A stretch of 41,017 nucleotides of DNA from a virus. Shown one piece after another: positions 5,761-12,470 of this stretch. Under the pieces are notes generated by a model. The model searched no databases. It was given only the letters and a program-made list of their open reading frames with translations, and had not been told where the DNA came from. The position numbers were made by a program, and so were the translations under genes. The DNA is taken from IMG/VR virus record IMGVR_UViG_3300032020_000022, positions 1 to 41,017 of that record; one strand, written 5' to 3'. Position 1 is the stretch's first letter, and each line of letters opens with the position of its first letter.

Positions 5761-5765
5761 GCTTG

Positions 5766-6002
5766 TTACTCAAAATCCCTATAACTGACTAAACCCCTTA
5801 CTCCATTTATCTGGCTCCAATCGGTTGGGAACTTTCTAACATCATGGCAATACTTACAGGTGAAATAACCACTTTTATATAATTCCAGAGTTTGGGTTAG
5901 TTGAATCCAATAATGAGCCCCTGTAGGAGATTGGTTGCATTTCCAAACCTCGGATTTAATGTATTCCTCATCACTTTTGATTATACCAGCTTTTCTACCC
6001 AT
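5766..6002 (-). CDS. Zinc-binding phage protein, 78 aa
   Basis: Contains KCNQSPTGAHYW (residues about 21-32) and CKYCHDVRKFPT (about 49-60). A CxxSPTGAHxW element followed by a CKYC knuckle and a +-F-P-T tail is a recurring pattern in small phage proteins, probably forming one zinc site from C22, H29 and the CxxC pair. Function unknown. It overlaps the 146-aa gene by 22 bases and is the last gene of the 6830-5766 transcript. Confidence 0.78.
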   Translation of the reverse strand: MGRKAGIIKSDEEYIKSEVWKCNQSPTGAHYWIQLTQTLELYKSGYFTCKYCHDVRKFPTDWSQINGVRGLVSYRDFE

Positions 6003-6421
6003 GATTTAGGTATCCCTCCAAGTATAGCCATATCCAACATTATCTCAACCATTTGCCTATCCAACCTAGCCTCAATCAATACATTATCTGGGTAGCCAGC
6101 CTTAATCTTTTTCTTCCTTTGCTCCAAAGCATGGAAGCGTCTAACCAACAGAAATCGTTTTCTCCTATCCTCATCACTCAAAGTTATCTTCCTACCACGC
6201 TTATGAGGAACAAATGGATTCCTGTTAAGATAATCTAATCCTTGGTCTACCCAGCATTGTGGGTGGAAATATTGGTAACTATTCCATTTTCTGGATTCAG
6301 GATTACCTTTATTCCAAAACACTACAGCTACCAGTGGGGTGCCAATCTCTATGGGTTGTTCACACCATCTACATTTAGCCTGCTTACGGCACCATCTCAT
6401 AGTAACATTCGGGATAGTCAT
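5981..6421 (-). CDS. Zinc-finger protein, 146 aa (PARP-finger-like N terminus)
   Basis: N-terminal WCRKQAKCRWCEQPIEIG, then a Trp-rich strand and YFHPQCW, give a C-x2-C ... H-x2-C arrangement like PARP-type or treble-clef fingers (about residues 11-57). A basic helical C-terminal half follows (LVRRFHALEQRKKKIK). Nucleic-acid binding is likely. The start overlaps the stop of the 59-aa gene (ATGA). No strong ribosome binding site, so coupling is probable. Confidence 0.72.
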   Translation of the reverse strand: MTIPNVTMRWCRKQAKCRWCEQPIEIGTPLVAVVFWNKGNPESRKWNSYQYFHPQCWVDQGLDYLNRNPFVPHKRGRKITLSDEDRRKRFLLVRRFHALEQRKKKIKAGYPDNVLIEARLDRQMVEIMLDMAILGGIPKSWVEKLV

Positions 6422-6597
6422 AATCCATCTGCTTCTTTCCTAAACATATAATCATCCCAATGTTTTCTAATACGGTGAGTCTGCCAATATATTTTTAACT
6501 CCATCCTCCGTATTTTATGCCATGTAACCCACATAGGATATATTACTAACCATTTCATAAATTTACCATAAATCCAACATAGCCATGCAGTAATCAT
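6418..6597 (-). CDS. Small Trp-rich basic protein, 59 aa
   Basis: Begins MITAWLCWIYGKF, with many Trp residues and a basic second half (HKIRRMELKIYWQTHRIRKHW). The amphipathic, partly hydrophobic N terminus might touch the membrane. It overlaps both neighbours by four bases (ATGA type). AAGGAG lies about 12 bases upstream of the ATG. Confidence 0.65.
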   Translation of the reverse strand: MITAWLCWIYGKFMKWLVIYPMWVTWHKIRRMELKIYWQTHRIRKHWDDYMFRKEADGL

Positions 6598-6830
6598 ACC
6601 AATGAATATCTCCTTTCCTCAATATGTTTCTGCCTAATCAGTTCCCAATTCCTAGTCCTAACCAAATATAGTGGGAATATCACCCCACAATTACATTCAA
6701 ATAGGTTCTTACCAAAAGCAGGATAATGGACAGGACAATGGATGGCTCCAGATAGCTGAGAGCCTAACTCATCTACCAATTTTAGTTGGTCAGGACCTTG
6801 CATATAATATCCCCAACTTCCACTACTCAT
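6594..6830 (-). CDS. First gene of the leftward arm; Cys/His protein, 78 aa
   Basis: Residues 32-48 carry HCPVHYP...FECNCG, a plausible zinc site. The ATG at 6830 lies only six bases beyond a perfect TATAAT, so the transcript would begin at or next to the start codon (leaderless) with no ribosome binding site. An alternative start is Met 10, which has GGGG seven bases upstream and would leave a leader of about 27 bases. Being first after the divergent promoter suggests immediate-early expression. Confidence 0.7.
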   Translation of the reverse strand: MSSGSWGYYMQGPDQLKLVDELGSQLSGAIHCPVHYPAFGKNLFECNCGVIFPLYLVRTRNWELIRQKHIEERRYSLV

Positions 6831-6836
6831 AATCTA

Positions 6837-6865
6837 ATTATATCATATAGGTAATAACTTGTCAA
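6837..6865 (-). promoter_or_regulatory. Main leftward (early) promoter
   Basis: Minus strand: TTGACA (6865-6860), 17-base spacer, TATAAT (6842-6837). Both hexamers are perfect. Predicted start is near 6830, at the ATG of the first gene. Confidence 0.85.
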
Positions 6866-6882
6866 TATACTTACTATACTAA

Positions 6883-6910
6883 TAGTATTATACAATAAAG
6901 AGTATATTAG
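6883..6910. repeat. AT-rich control element, copy A
   Basis: Sits between the divergent early and late promoters. It matches 26 of 28 bases of 3262-3289 on the opposite strand and shares its core with 22315-22341. It overlaps ATACT-AAT-AGTAT (6877-6889), a small inverted repeat. Likely a regulator-binding site. Confidence 0.55.
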
Positions 6911-6928
6911 CTAACTTTACATATTGAC

Positions 6929-6958
6929 TTGACATAACGCTGTCATTTGTGCTACAAT
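6929..6958 (+). promoter_or_regulatory. Main rightward (late) promoter P1
   Basis: TTGACA (6929-6934), 18-base spacer, TACAAT (6953-6958). The -35 box forms one arm of a TGACA-N6-TGTCA inverted repeat, and TGTGCTACAAT is shared with the promoter at 22361-22390. The AT element lies just upstream. Confidence 0.85.
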
Positions 6959-6978
6959 TAGTCCAAGGAGTATCAACA

Positions 6979-7530
6979 ATGTCCGACGGTGAGACTAACA
7001 TTACCCCTACCGAGGGTATATGCCAATCCTTAATACCTTACTATACTGATGGTGGTAAGAAAGCCCGCTATCTGAGTTACCTAGTAGCAGGCTTTTCCAT
7101 TATGGAAGCTGTAGCCTTGGCTAAATGCCATCTGAAATCCGTAATGCGTTGGAGAGAATCTGACCCAACATTTAAGGAGATTGAGGAAAAGTCCAAAGGT
7201 GAGTTGAGGGAGCAACTATCCAATCAGATTATTGATATTGAATTTACCCGTAACTTCCGATTAGTTCTGGCTAAGGACTTCCAAATCCTATTCAAGGATG
7301 CTGCTGATAAAGTATTAACTGAGAAGGAACAGCAATACCTTATGCTAATTAGAAAATTCTACACCCCACAACAATTAACCATGATTAAGCAGTTGGTTGG
7401 TGGTAGTGTAGAATCTAGTAAGGAAGCATTTGATTTTACCCGAACTATCCTAACTATTAGGCTTGAAAAAGAGGAAGGTGTAGTAAAAAAGCAAAGGTTG
7501 CCAGAAGTGTCAACAATCATTGATGAATAA
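6979..7530 (+). CDS. HTH protein, candidate terminase small subunit
   Basis: 183-residue protein with a helix-turn-helix-like region at about 29-50 (YLSYLVAGFSIMEAVALAKC) followed by RWRESDPTFKEIEEK. The style is that of terminase small subunits and related phage DNA-binding proteins, where the HTH recognises the packaging site. ATG 6979 is preferred because AAGGAG precedes it; the in-frame GTG at 6949 lies inside the promoter. It is the first gene of the late operon, but the large subunit is 5.5 kb away, so a late regulator remains possible. Confidence 0.65.
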   Translation: MSDGETNITPTEGICQSLIPYYTDGGKKARYLSYLVAGFSIMEAVALAKCHLKSVMRWRESDPTFKEIEEKSKGELREQLSNQIIDIEFTRNFRLVLAKDFQILFKDAADKVLTEKEQQYLMLIRKFYTPQQLTMIKQLVGGSVESSKEAFDFTRTILTIRLEKEEGVVKKQRLPEVSTIIDE

Positions 7531-7547
7531 CCATGAGGAGGTGTTAA

Positions 7548-7778
7548 TTGCCACCAACAGACCAGAAGGAGTTAATATACGAAATCCATAAAACGGTAAT
7601 TGAGGTTAGGACTGTATTGCTTGGTGCTCCCGATACACAGAATGGTGGATTGGTGGAAAAGGTGAATGAGATTGGTAATAGCCATTATAGATTAAAAAGG
7701 AATTTCTATATTTTAATAGGGGTGCTTGTTGGCAGTGGTGTATTGGGAATAAATCTCTGGAAGGTGTTTGGTGCCTAA
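7548..7778 (+). CDS. Coiled-coil membrane-anchored protein, 76 aa (XhlA-like)
   Basis: TTG start with GGAGGTGTTAA upstream. An N-terminal helix (about 5-35) and linker are followed by basic KRN and a C-terminal membrane span (FYILIGVLVGSGVLGINLW, about 53-72). This layout resembles XhlA/hemolysin-type phage lysis accessories. A role in lysis is possible; no endolysin is recognised nearby. Confidence 0.65.
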   Translation: MPPTDQKELIYEIHKTVIEVRTVLLGAPDTQNGGLVEKVNEIGNSHYRLKRNFYILIGVLVGSGVLGINLWKVFGA

Positions 7779-7890
7779 AGGAAAAAGAGCTTCACCTAGA
7801 CAAGCTGCAGCAGGTAGGAGGAATGTAGTCAAGGCTCAGGTTAGCCGAATAGGATTGAGAGGCAGGCATTATAAGAGGAAAATGGTATGA
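7771..7890 (+). CDS. Very basic small protein, 39 aa
   Basis: GTG start inside the end of the previous gene (overlap 8 bases), with GGAAGG about six bases upstream; the stop overlaps the next ATG (ATGA). The product (starts MPKGKRASPRQAAAG) is rich in Arg and Lys, with no acidic residues. It resembles the 67-aa basic protein two genes on. DNA-neutralising virion roles are common for such peptides; inference only. Confidence 0.6.
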   Translation: MPKGKRASPRQAAAGRRNVVKAQVSRIGLRGRHYKRKMV

Positions 7891-8090
7891 ATCTTAAATG
7901 GAACAGTCCCAACGCCATAGCAGGTTTTATACTCCTTACATCAACCTTGGTAATATTTGGTCTTATGCTCTACCATCAAATAGGCGGCGAAATGGCTAGA
8001 GGTGTTATCATAGGTCATATTGCTGCCTGGGTTGAAATGTTTATCCTATTTCTGTATAGGAAAAAGAATCCTGATGAAGGAGGTAAGTAG
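7887..8090 (+). CDS. Two-span membrane protein, 67 aa, holin candidate
   Basis: Hydrophobic spans at about 10-29 (AIAGFILLTSTLVIFGLMLY) and 40-57 (GVIIGHIAAWVEMFILFLY), ending with a charged tail KKNPDEGGK. Size and topology fit a class II holin. Its place early in the late operon, beside an XhlA-like protein, supports this weakly. Confidence 0.65.
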   Translation: MNLKWNSPNAIAGFILLTSTLVIFGLMLYHQIGGEMARGVIIGHIAAWVEMFILFLYRKKNPDEGGK

Positions 8091-8293
8091 TGGCTAAGAG
8101 TATGAGACTTGGAGGTGGTGGGAGATTCAAGAGACTTGTATCCAAATTAGGAGCCAAGCGTGGTAGAACTAGAACAGGTAAGTCCCGAAAGGTAAGAACT
8201 CCTGGTGCCCTTGCTGCTTGGATAGGTCGTAAGAAGTATGGGAAAGCTCGGTTCCAGAAAATGGCTACTAGAGGCAGAGCTAGACGAAGGTAA
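8090..8293 (+). CDS. Arg/Lys-rich virion-type protein, 67 aa
   Basis: GTG start overlapping the previous stop by one base; AGGAGG upstream. Highly basic, with C-terminal PGALAAWIGRKKYGK ARFQKMA followed by RGRARRR. The GALAAxIGRKKYGxxxFxxMA pattern is familiar from short conserved phage proteins in structural clusters. It may bind packaged DNA or the head interior. Confidence 0.72.
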   Translation: MAKSMRLGGGGRFKRLVSKLGAKRGRTRTGKSRKVRTPGALAAWIGRKKYGKARFQKMATRGRARRR

Positions 8294-8316
8294 TAAATTA
8301 TTTAAGGAGAAGTAAA

Positions 8317-8475
8317 ATGGAAATAAAATTAAAGGATAACCGTATATTTAGAACTACCGTTGATGGTGAGGATATTAGGGTAGGTAATAAGCCAACAGTG
8401 GTTAGTGATAAAATTGGTAAATACCTACTTGAGTCATTCCCCACTATATTAGAGGAAAATAAGGAGGAAAAGTAA
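8317..8475 (+). CDS. Small structural-region protein, 52 aa
   Basis: Starts MEIKLKDNRIF, ends NKEEK. AAGGAG lies upstream of ATG 8317, and the next gene begins two bases after its stop. Short beta-rich protein with DKIGKYLLESFPTI at the end; similar tiny proteins occur among head and tail genes of other phages. Specific role unknown. Confidence 0.65.
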   Translation: MEIKLKDNRIFRTTVDGEDIRVGNKPTVVSDKIGKYLLESFPTILEENKEEK

Positions 8476-8476
8476 T

Positions 8477-9115
8477 ATGGGTAAAGGTTTATTTATCCCC
8501 CAAAAGGTTGGTGGTGTAATGCACGCCCATACGGTTACTACAGCCCAAAAGTTTGTGGTTGATTGGGATAAACTGGTAAAGAATGTCCCAGTTATCAAAG
8601 GGCTGGGTAATCCATCCGAACAGTGGGATTATTTAGTCAATGAGGTTATGGGACCTCAAGGAACTAAAGACCCAGAGTTGTGGAACTATATCCAGCAATT
8701 CAGACGAAAGACTAGGTTTGGTAGGCGTGTAGTCAGGGATAGGAAGATGACCACAGCTTTTGTGGATTTCATTGTTGACCAACTCCAGACCGAGACCTCA
8801 GTGTTTGGTGATTTCAAATACCATGATTGTGGGACAGGAGCCACTGGTGAGGAGATTACTGATACCATCATGGAGAACGATACTGGTGAGGCAAGGTCAA
8901 CTGGCACCCAGACCGAAACTGACCATGATACCTACAAGTCGGTGGCTACTGATACCTTTGCTGGGACATTTGCCATCACCGAGCATGGGTTATTTGCCGT
9001 TGTAACCGCAAATACAGGACCAATGATGGACAGGACAGTATTTTCCGCCATCAATGTGGTAAGTGGCAACCAGATTGAGTTTACCTTTGAGGGAAGTTTT
9101 ACGGCTGGTGGATAA
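8477..9115 (+). CDS. Phage structural protein, 212 aa
   Basis: The second half contains FKYHDCGTGATGEEITDTI, then TGTQTETD, then TEHGLFA and MMDRTVFSAINVVSGNQIEF. This series is a recurrent signature of a virion protein found in many uncultured tailed phages. It is probably a head-tail or decoration component with a beta-sandwich C-terminal domain. The basic N-terminal half (FRRKTRFGRRVVRDRK) may contact DNA or the head. AGGAGG upstream of ATG 8477. Confidence 0.75.
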   Translation: MGKGLFIPQKVGGVMHAHTVTTAQKFVVDWDKLVKNVPVIKGLGNPSEQWDYLVNEVMGPQGTKDPELWNYIQQFRRKTRFGRRVVRDRKMTTAFVDFIVDQLQTETSVFGDFKYHDCGTGATGEEITDTIMENDTGEARSTGTQTETDHDTYKSVATDTFAGTFAITEHGLFAVVTANTGPMMDRTVFSAINVVSGNQIEFTFEGSFTAGG

Positions 9116-9125
9116 GGAGTCTTAA

Positions 9126-9185
9126 ATGCCAGACTTAATTTTACAAAAGATTACTGGTGTCTTAACAGAATGGATGGGGGGATAG
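9126..9185 (+). CDS. Possible 19-aa peptide
   Basis: ATG 9126 follows AAGGAGTCTTAA at normal spacing and encodes MPDLILQKITGVLTEWMGG. Its GGGGGG end supplies the ribosome binding site of the next gene, which starts at the base after its stop. It may be a coupling leader rather than a functional protein. Confidence 0.35.
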   Translation: MPDLILQKITGVLTEWMGG

Positions 9186-9677
9186 ATGATAGCGTTACCT
9201 TCAGGCTTTTATGCTGTAATCAATGAGAGTGGGACTCATATCCATAAGGGCTTTCTTAAAGTAAGGGTAGACATTTACCCTCCAGTGGGTAGCAAGACTT
9301 ATCCTTTATACTATGTTGACCACTTCGACCGAGAACCTACTGAGGCAGAACTGGCTGATGAGGCTTTGTTGGCTCTTGTCCCTACTCATAAAGAGCTTAA
9401 CCCTATCCTATGCCATTTTATCCGCATTAACCCTGAGACCACTAAGACAGAACTAGAGGACATTATCAAGCAGACTTTTGATACTGCTACCCTCCAGCAA
9501 CTTGATAACTTTCAGGGAGACCAAAAACGCCCTGATAGGGAACGATTGGGTAAGGTTGGGCAGTTGATGAATACCCCAGCCAAATGTGGCAGTGGCAGGC
9601 AACTAACACTTAGTGGAGATGCCCAAGCAATTCTCATAAACCAGATAAACACCTCCTTTAAGGAGGTAATAGTCTAA
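9186..9677 (+). CDS. Structural-region protein, 163 aa
   Basis: Begins MIALPSGFYAVINESG, then a basic-hydrophobic strand region and YPLYYVDHFDREPTEAEL. The C-terminal half is polar (DNFQGDQKRPDRERLGKVG). Its position between two virion proteins suggests a particle component. No family recognised with confidence. The stop overlaps the next ATG by one base. Confidence 0.65.
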   Translation: MIALPSGFYAVINESGTHIHKGFLKVRVDIYPPVGSKTYPLYYVDHFDREPTEAELADEALLALVPTHKELNPILCHFIRINPETTKTELEDIIKQTFDTATLQQLDNFQGDQKRPDRERLGKVGQLMNTPAKCGSGRQLTLSGDAQAILINQINTSFKEVIV

Positions 9678-10678
9678 TGCCTCTTTTAGTCAAATACCCA
9701 ACCAATGTAACCACTCAGTCAGTATTGCCAGAGGATGATGACATCTGGGTTTCGCCTAATAACATAAAGGCAGATGACGCTGCCTATGCTTCTATTACTG
9801 CTACTACCTTTGACAGCCCTGATATTAGTTACCGCTTGAAAGCACAAGGCTTTGATTTTTCAGCTATACCAGATGGCTCTAGTATCAATGGCATTATAGT
9901 GGAAATAGAACGCTATAATGACTCTGGTGAGACAGGTGCGGACTACCGAGTCCAATTGCTTGATGCCTCTGGTGCTTTAATTGGGGATAACAAAGCCAAA
10001 GCAGGTAACTGGGCAACCACTCCAACCACACAGTTTTATGGCGGAACTGAGGATAAATGGGGAGTCGCCCTTACTTCAGTGATGGTCAAAGACCCTGATT
10101 TTGGGGTAGTCCTATCTGCTCAGGCTACAGTCGCCAATGCCGACATCTATGTGGATTATATCAGGATAACGGTCTACTACGGCTCTATTGATATTGGGCC
10201 TGGTGCGATAAATAGGGGTAGTACCGCAGAAGTAATGGCAAACACCTATTTTGGTTTAGATAATCCTGCTAATGCTGATGGAGTTTTGAATACTGTTGAA
10301 GTTTGGATGGTTGACCAGGTTAATCCTCTCTACGCTGGCACCTTTTCATTAAGTGATAGCATAGGCACATGTTATGATTCAGAGACTCTGGGTGAAGTCA
10401 ATTCTGGTAGCAAACAAACCTTTACAAACCTTTCAATAGCTGTCCTCACTGGTCATTATCTTGGTTGTAACGCTCCAGGTATATGGAGCAGAAGAATTGA
10501 ACGGGATACATCGGGATATGCAGGTGTCTACTATGCTGTAGGTCATTACATTGCCCCCAATGATTCAACCACCTACACCCTTGAGGATAGTGATGCTATA
10601 AGTCTCTATGGCACAGGGACAGAGACAGAAGCTCCTCTTATCCATCGTTCTCGTTATGTGCATATTTTAGCTCATTAA
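9677..10678 (+). CDS. Virion surface (tail or decoration) protein, 333 aa
   Basis: The N-terminal domain (about 20-170) has the pattern W-x2-P-x2-I-x-ADD-x-A-Y, GFDFSAIPDGSSINGIIVEI, YGGTEDKWG and VDYIRITVYYG. This jelly-roll-like domain is common in phage fibres and decoration proteins. A second beta-rich domain starts with PGAINRGSTAEV and DNPANADG (about 175-325). Likely an exposed, receptor-contacting or decorating protein. The GGAGG ribosome binding site lies in the end of the preceding gene. Confidence 0.7.
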   Translation: MPLLVKYPTNVTTQSVLPEDDDIWVSPNNIKADDAAYASITATTFDSPDISYRLKAQGFDFSAIPDGSSINGIIVEIERYNDSGETGADYRVQLLDASGALIGDNKAKAGNWATTPTTQFYGGTEDKWGVALTSVMVKDPDFGVVLSAQATVANADIYVDYIRITVYYGSIDIGPGAINRGSTAEVMANTYFGLDNPANADGVLNTVEVWMVDQVNPLYAGTFSLSDSIGTCYDSETLGEVNSGSKQTFTNLSIAVLTGHYLGCNAPGIWSRRIERDTSGYAGVYYAVGHYIAPNDSTTYTLEDSDAISLYGTGTETEAPLIHRSRYVHILAH

Positions 10679-10695
10679 ATTAAGGAGGTTTTAAT

Positions 10696-11196
10696 ATGGG
10701 AAGAACATACAATATCGTAGCAGAACACCAAACAATGATAACAGCAGTTAATGTGCTGGTTGGTATCTATCCAGTTGCCACACCGCCTGCTGCTGGCTCT
10801 GTTATCGCAATCAACAGGGTAGAGATTACCCAATCAGAGAACGCCACATCGGCTATGGTGAGGGCTGCTCTATCGGCAAGGACAGGTGGTAACTTGACCG
10901 TTGCTACTGTTACACCTTCGGCAGCGATGTATGGAGGTGCAGTTTCCGCTATTGCTGGTGTAGCAGGCACATTGGCTGCGGGCAAGTGCGGAATTACTGG
11001 CTCGGGAGATGCAACCCCAGGCTATGTTGACTTGGTGGTTGCTGACTTTAATGCCTTGAACGGTTGGCTCTGGATTCCAACACCCTCAGAAAGAATCTTC
11101 ATAACAGGAGCAGTAGCTTTTGTAGTGAGGTTCTTGGCTGACCCTGGCACTCTGTTAGGGTGGACTTGCACAGTAAACTACGAGGAAATCTACTAA
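10696..11196 (+). CDS. Small-residue-rich virion protein, 166 aa
   Basis: Rich in Ala, Gly, Val and Thr, almost certainly all-beta (for example SAIAGVAGTLAAGKCGITG). Ends with WTCTVNYEEIY. Composition and neighbours fit a capsid-cement or tail-surface protein. Precise role unknown. AAGGAGG upstream of the ATG. Confidence 0.65.
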   Translation: MGRTYNIVAEHQTMITAVNVLVGIYPVATPPAAGSVIAINRVEITQSENATSAMVRAALSARTGGNLTVATVTPSAAMYGGAVSAIAGVAGTLAAGKCGITGSGDATPGYVDLVVADFNALNGWLWIPTPSERIFITGAVAFVVRFLADPGTLLGWTCTVNYEEIY

Positions 11197-11205
11197 GGAG
11201 TTTAG

Positions 11206-12156
11206 ATGCCTATTTGGAGACTACCGCCGCGAGTAAGTCAACCACGAGTTAAGGTTATACCTGAAGAGGTAACTCTCTTTTACCAGAATGTTGGAGGAGG
11301 AGCCATTACCCCAACAGGTGCTTTAGGTCTCAAAACAATGAAGGGAGTTGGGGCAGGTGCAATAACTCCTAGTGGAGTGTTAGGCAGGTCAATAAAAATC
11401 CAAATGGGTCAAGGTAGTATAACACCTATTGGCTTATTAGGGCGGAAGATATTTATTTCCGTTGGAGGTGGGAGTATAACCCCGACAGGTGCCTTAGCCA
11501 CAGTTCTTAAAATCTTCCAAAATGTAGGTCAGGGAGTTATAACCCCAATAGGAACTCTAGGTAGGAAGATATTTAAGGCAGTAGGGTCAGGCTTAGTTAC
11601 TCCTATGGGAGTTTTAGGATTATTAACCAAGATTTCGGTTGGTGCTGGTAGTATTACACCAACTGGAGCATTATCTACCATTAAAAAAATCTTTGTTAAT
11701 GTAGGACAGGGAATAATCACTCCTATAGGAACATTAGGGAGAAAAATATCCATCAGTGTTGGGGCAGGAAGCATTACCCCTGCTGGAATATTAGGTAGAC
11801 TAATAAAGATAGCTGTAGGAAGTGGTGCTATTACTCCTATAGGAACTTTGGTCTGGAAATTCAAGATGTTGGTGGGACAAGGTATTATAACTCCAGTTGG
11901 AACTTTATGTATGAAGATTAAGATAGCTGTTGGCGGAGGAGTTATAACTCCTATTGGTGTGTTGTCCTGGAGATTGGTAAGGTATATACTCTTTACAGTT
12001 AAAATGCTTTCCCGTAGTCTTACCAAACAGACAACGGCTAAGACCTTAACAATCAAATTATGTAGCAGAAGCCTAACTACCAATCTATGTAGTAGGTCTC
12101 TAACCTGTATGATACCCGATAGAAGTATTATATTAAAAGCAAGGACGGTGGCATAA
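11206..12156 (+). CDS. Repeat protein with twelve GxITPxG units, 316 aa
   Basis: Residues about 29-260 are twelve tandem units of 19 or 21 residues with consensus VGxGxITPxGxLxxxxKIx; units 1, 4, 7 and 8 begin VGGGAITP, VGGGSITP, VGAGSITP and VGQGIITP. The C terminus has a second short repeat, SRSLT, three times. Regular Gly-Thr-Pro turns and alternating hydrophobics suggest a beta-solenoid or fibre. It lies among surface proteins, so an adhesion or fibre role is likely. Variable unit number between relatives would be expected. Confidence 0.7.
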   Translation: MPIWRLPPRVSQPRVKVIPEEVTLFYQNVGGGAITPTGALGLKTMKGVGAGAITPSGVLGRSIKIQMGQGSITPIGLLGRKIFISVGGGSITPTGALATVLKIFQNVGQGVITPIGTLGRKIFKAVGSGLVTPMGVLGLLTKISVGAGSITPTGALSTIKKIFVNVGQGIITPIGTLGRKISISVGAGSITPAGILGRLIKIAVGSGAITPIGTLVWKFKMLVGQGIITPVGTLCMKIKIAVGGGVITPIGVLSWRLVRYILFTVKMLSRSLTKQTTAKTLTIKLCSRSLTTNLCSRSLTCMIPDRSIILKARTVA

Positions 12157-12470
12157 TGGCAGACTTAACGGTTATAAAAGGTAAATACGGTTACAATATA
12201 AACCTTACCATCCAAAATGCTGATGCAAGTGTTTTTGTCCTGACTGGTTATACCATAACCTTCAAACAATGGGTGGAACATTCACCAGGCAATCTACTAT
12301 TGAGTGGTGCCTGCACCATTGATGTTGCCGCTAGTGGGACTTGCCATTATGCTGTGGTGGCAGGTAATTTTGGTAGGGCTGGTATATTCAAGGGAATAAT
12401 TGAATTAACCAAATCAGGTATTGAGGATGCCACAGATACATTTGATATTGAGGTAAAGGAAAGCGGGTAA
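12156..12470 (+). CDS. Ig-like/BppU-type virion protein, 104 aa
   Basis: The layout VIKGKYGYNINLTIQNADAS, then GYTITFKQW, a C-x-I/D strand, GTCHYAV and GIFKGIIEL is like the N-terminal domain of baseplate upper (BppU-type) proteins and related immunoglobulin-like phage domains, which attach receptor-binding proteins to the particle. Starts at the base where the repeat protein stops and ends one base into the terminase start. Confidence 0.6.
   Translation: MADLTVIKGKYGYNINLTIQNADASVFVLTGYTITFKQWVEHSPGNLLLSGACTIDVAASGTCHYAVVAGNFGRAGIFKGIIELTKSGIEDATDTFDIEVKESG

Larger units (their letters stand above)
5351..5765. other. 415-base non-coding control region
   Basis: No gene is visible on either strand. 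It holds a terminator (5369-5400), three LexA-like palindromes (5433-5446, 5532-5545, 5679-5692) and three imperfect direct repeats beginning TAGG at 5588, 5636 and 5705. The sequence AACATTATGTCAA at 5416-5428 recurs inside the scaffold promoter near 22366. An origin of replication or a repressor-binding region would both fit. Confidence 0.6.

Noticed and set aside
6949-6978. GTG start giving a longer version of the first late gene
   Set aside because: The GTG lies inside the -10 region of the promoter and has no ribosome binding site; ATG 6979 has AAGGAG.
11283-11990. Regular ~57-base periodicity, considered as a CRISPR or tandem DNA array
   Set aside because: The units are in-frame protein repeats with diverged DNA and no conserved spacer structure.
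11529-12083. 184-codon leftward frame with its own repeats
   Set aside because: It is the mirror image of the GxITPxG repeat gene; periodic coding sequence creates a long open antisense frame.
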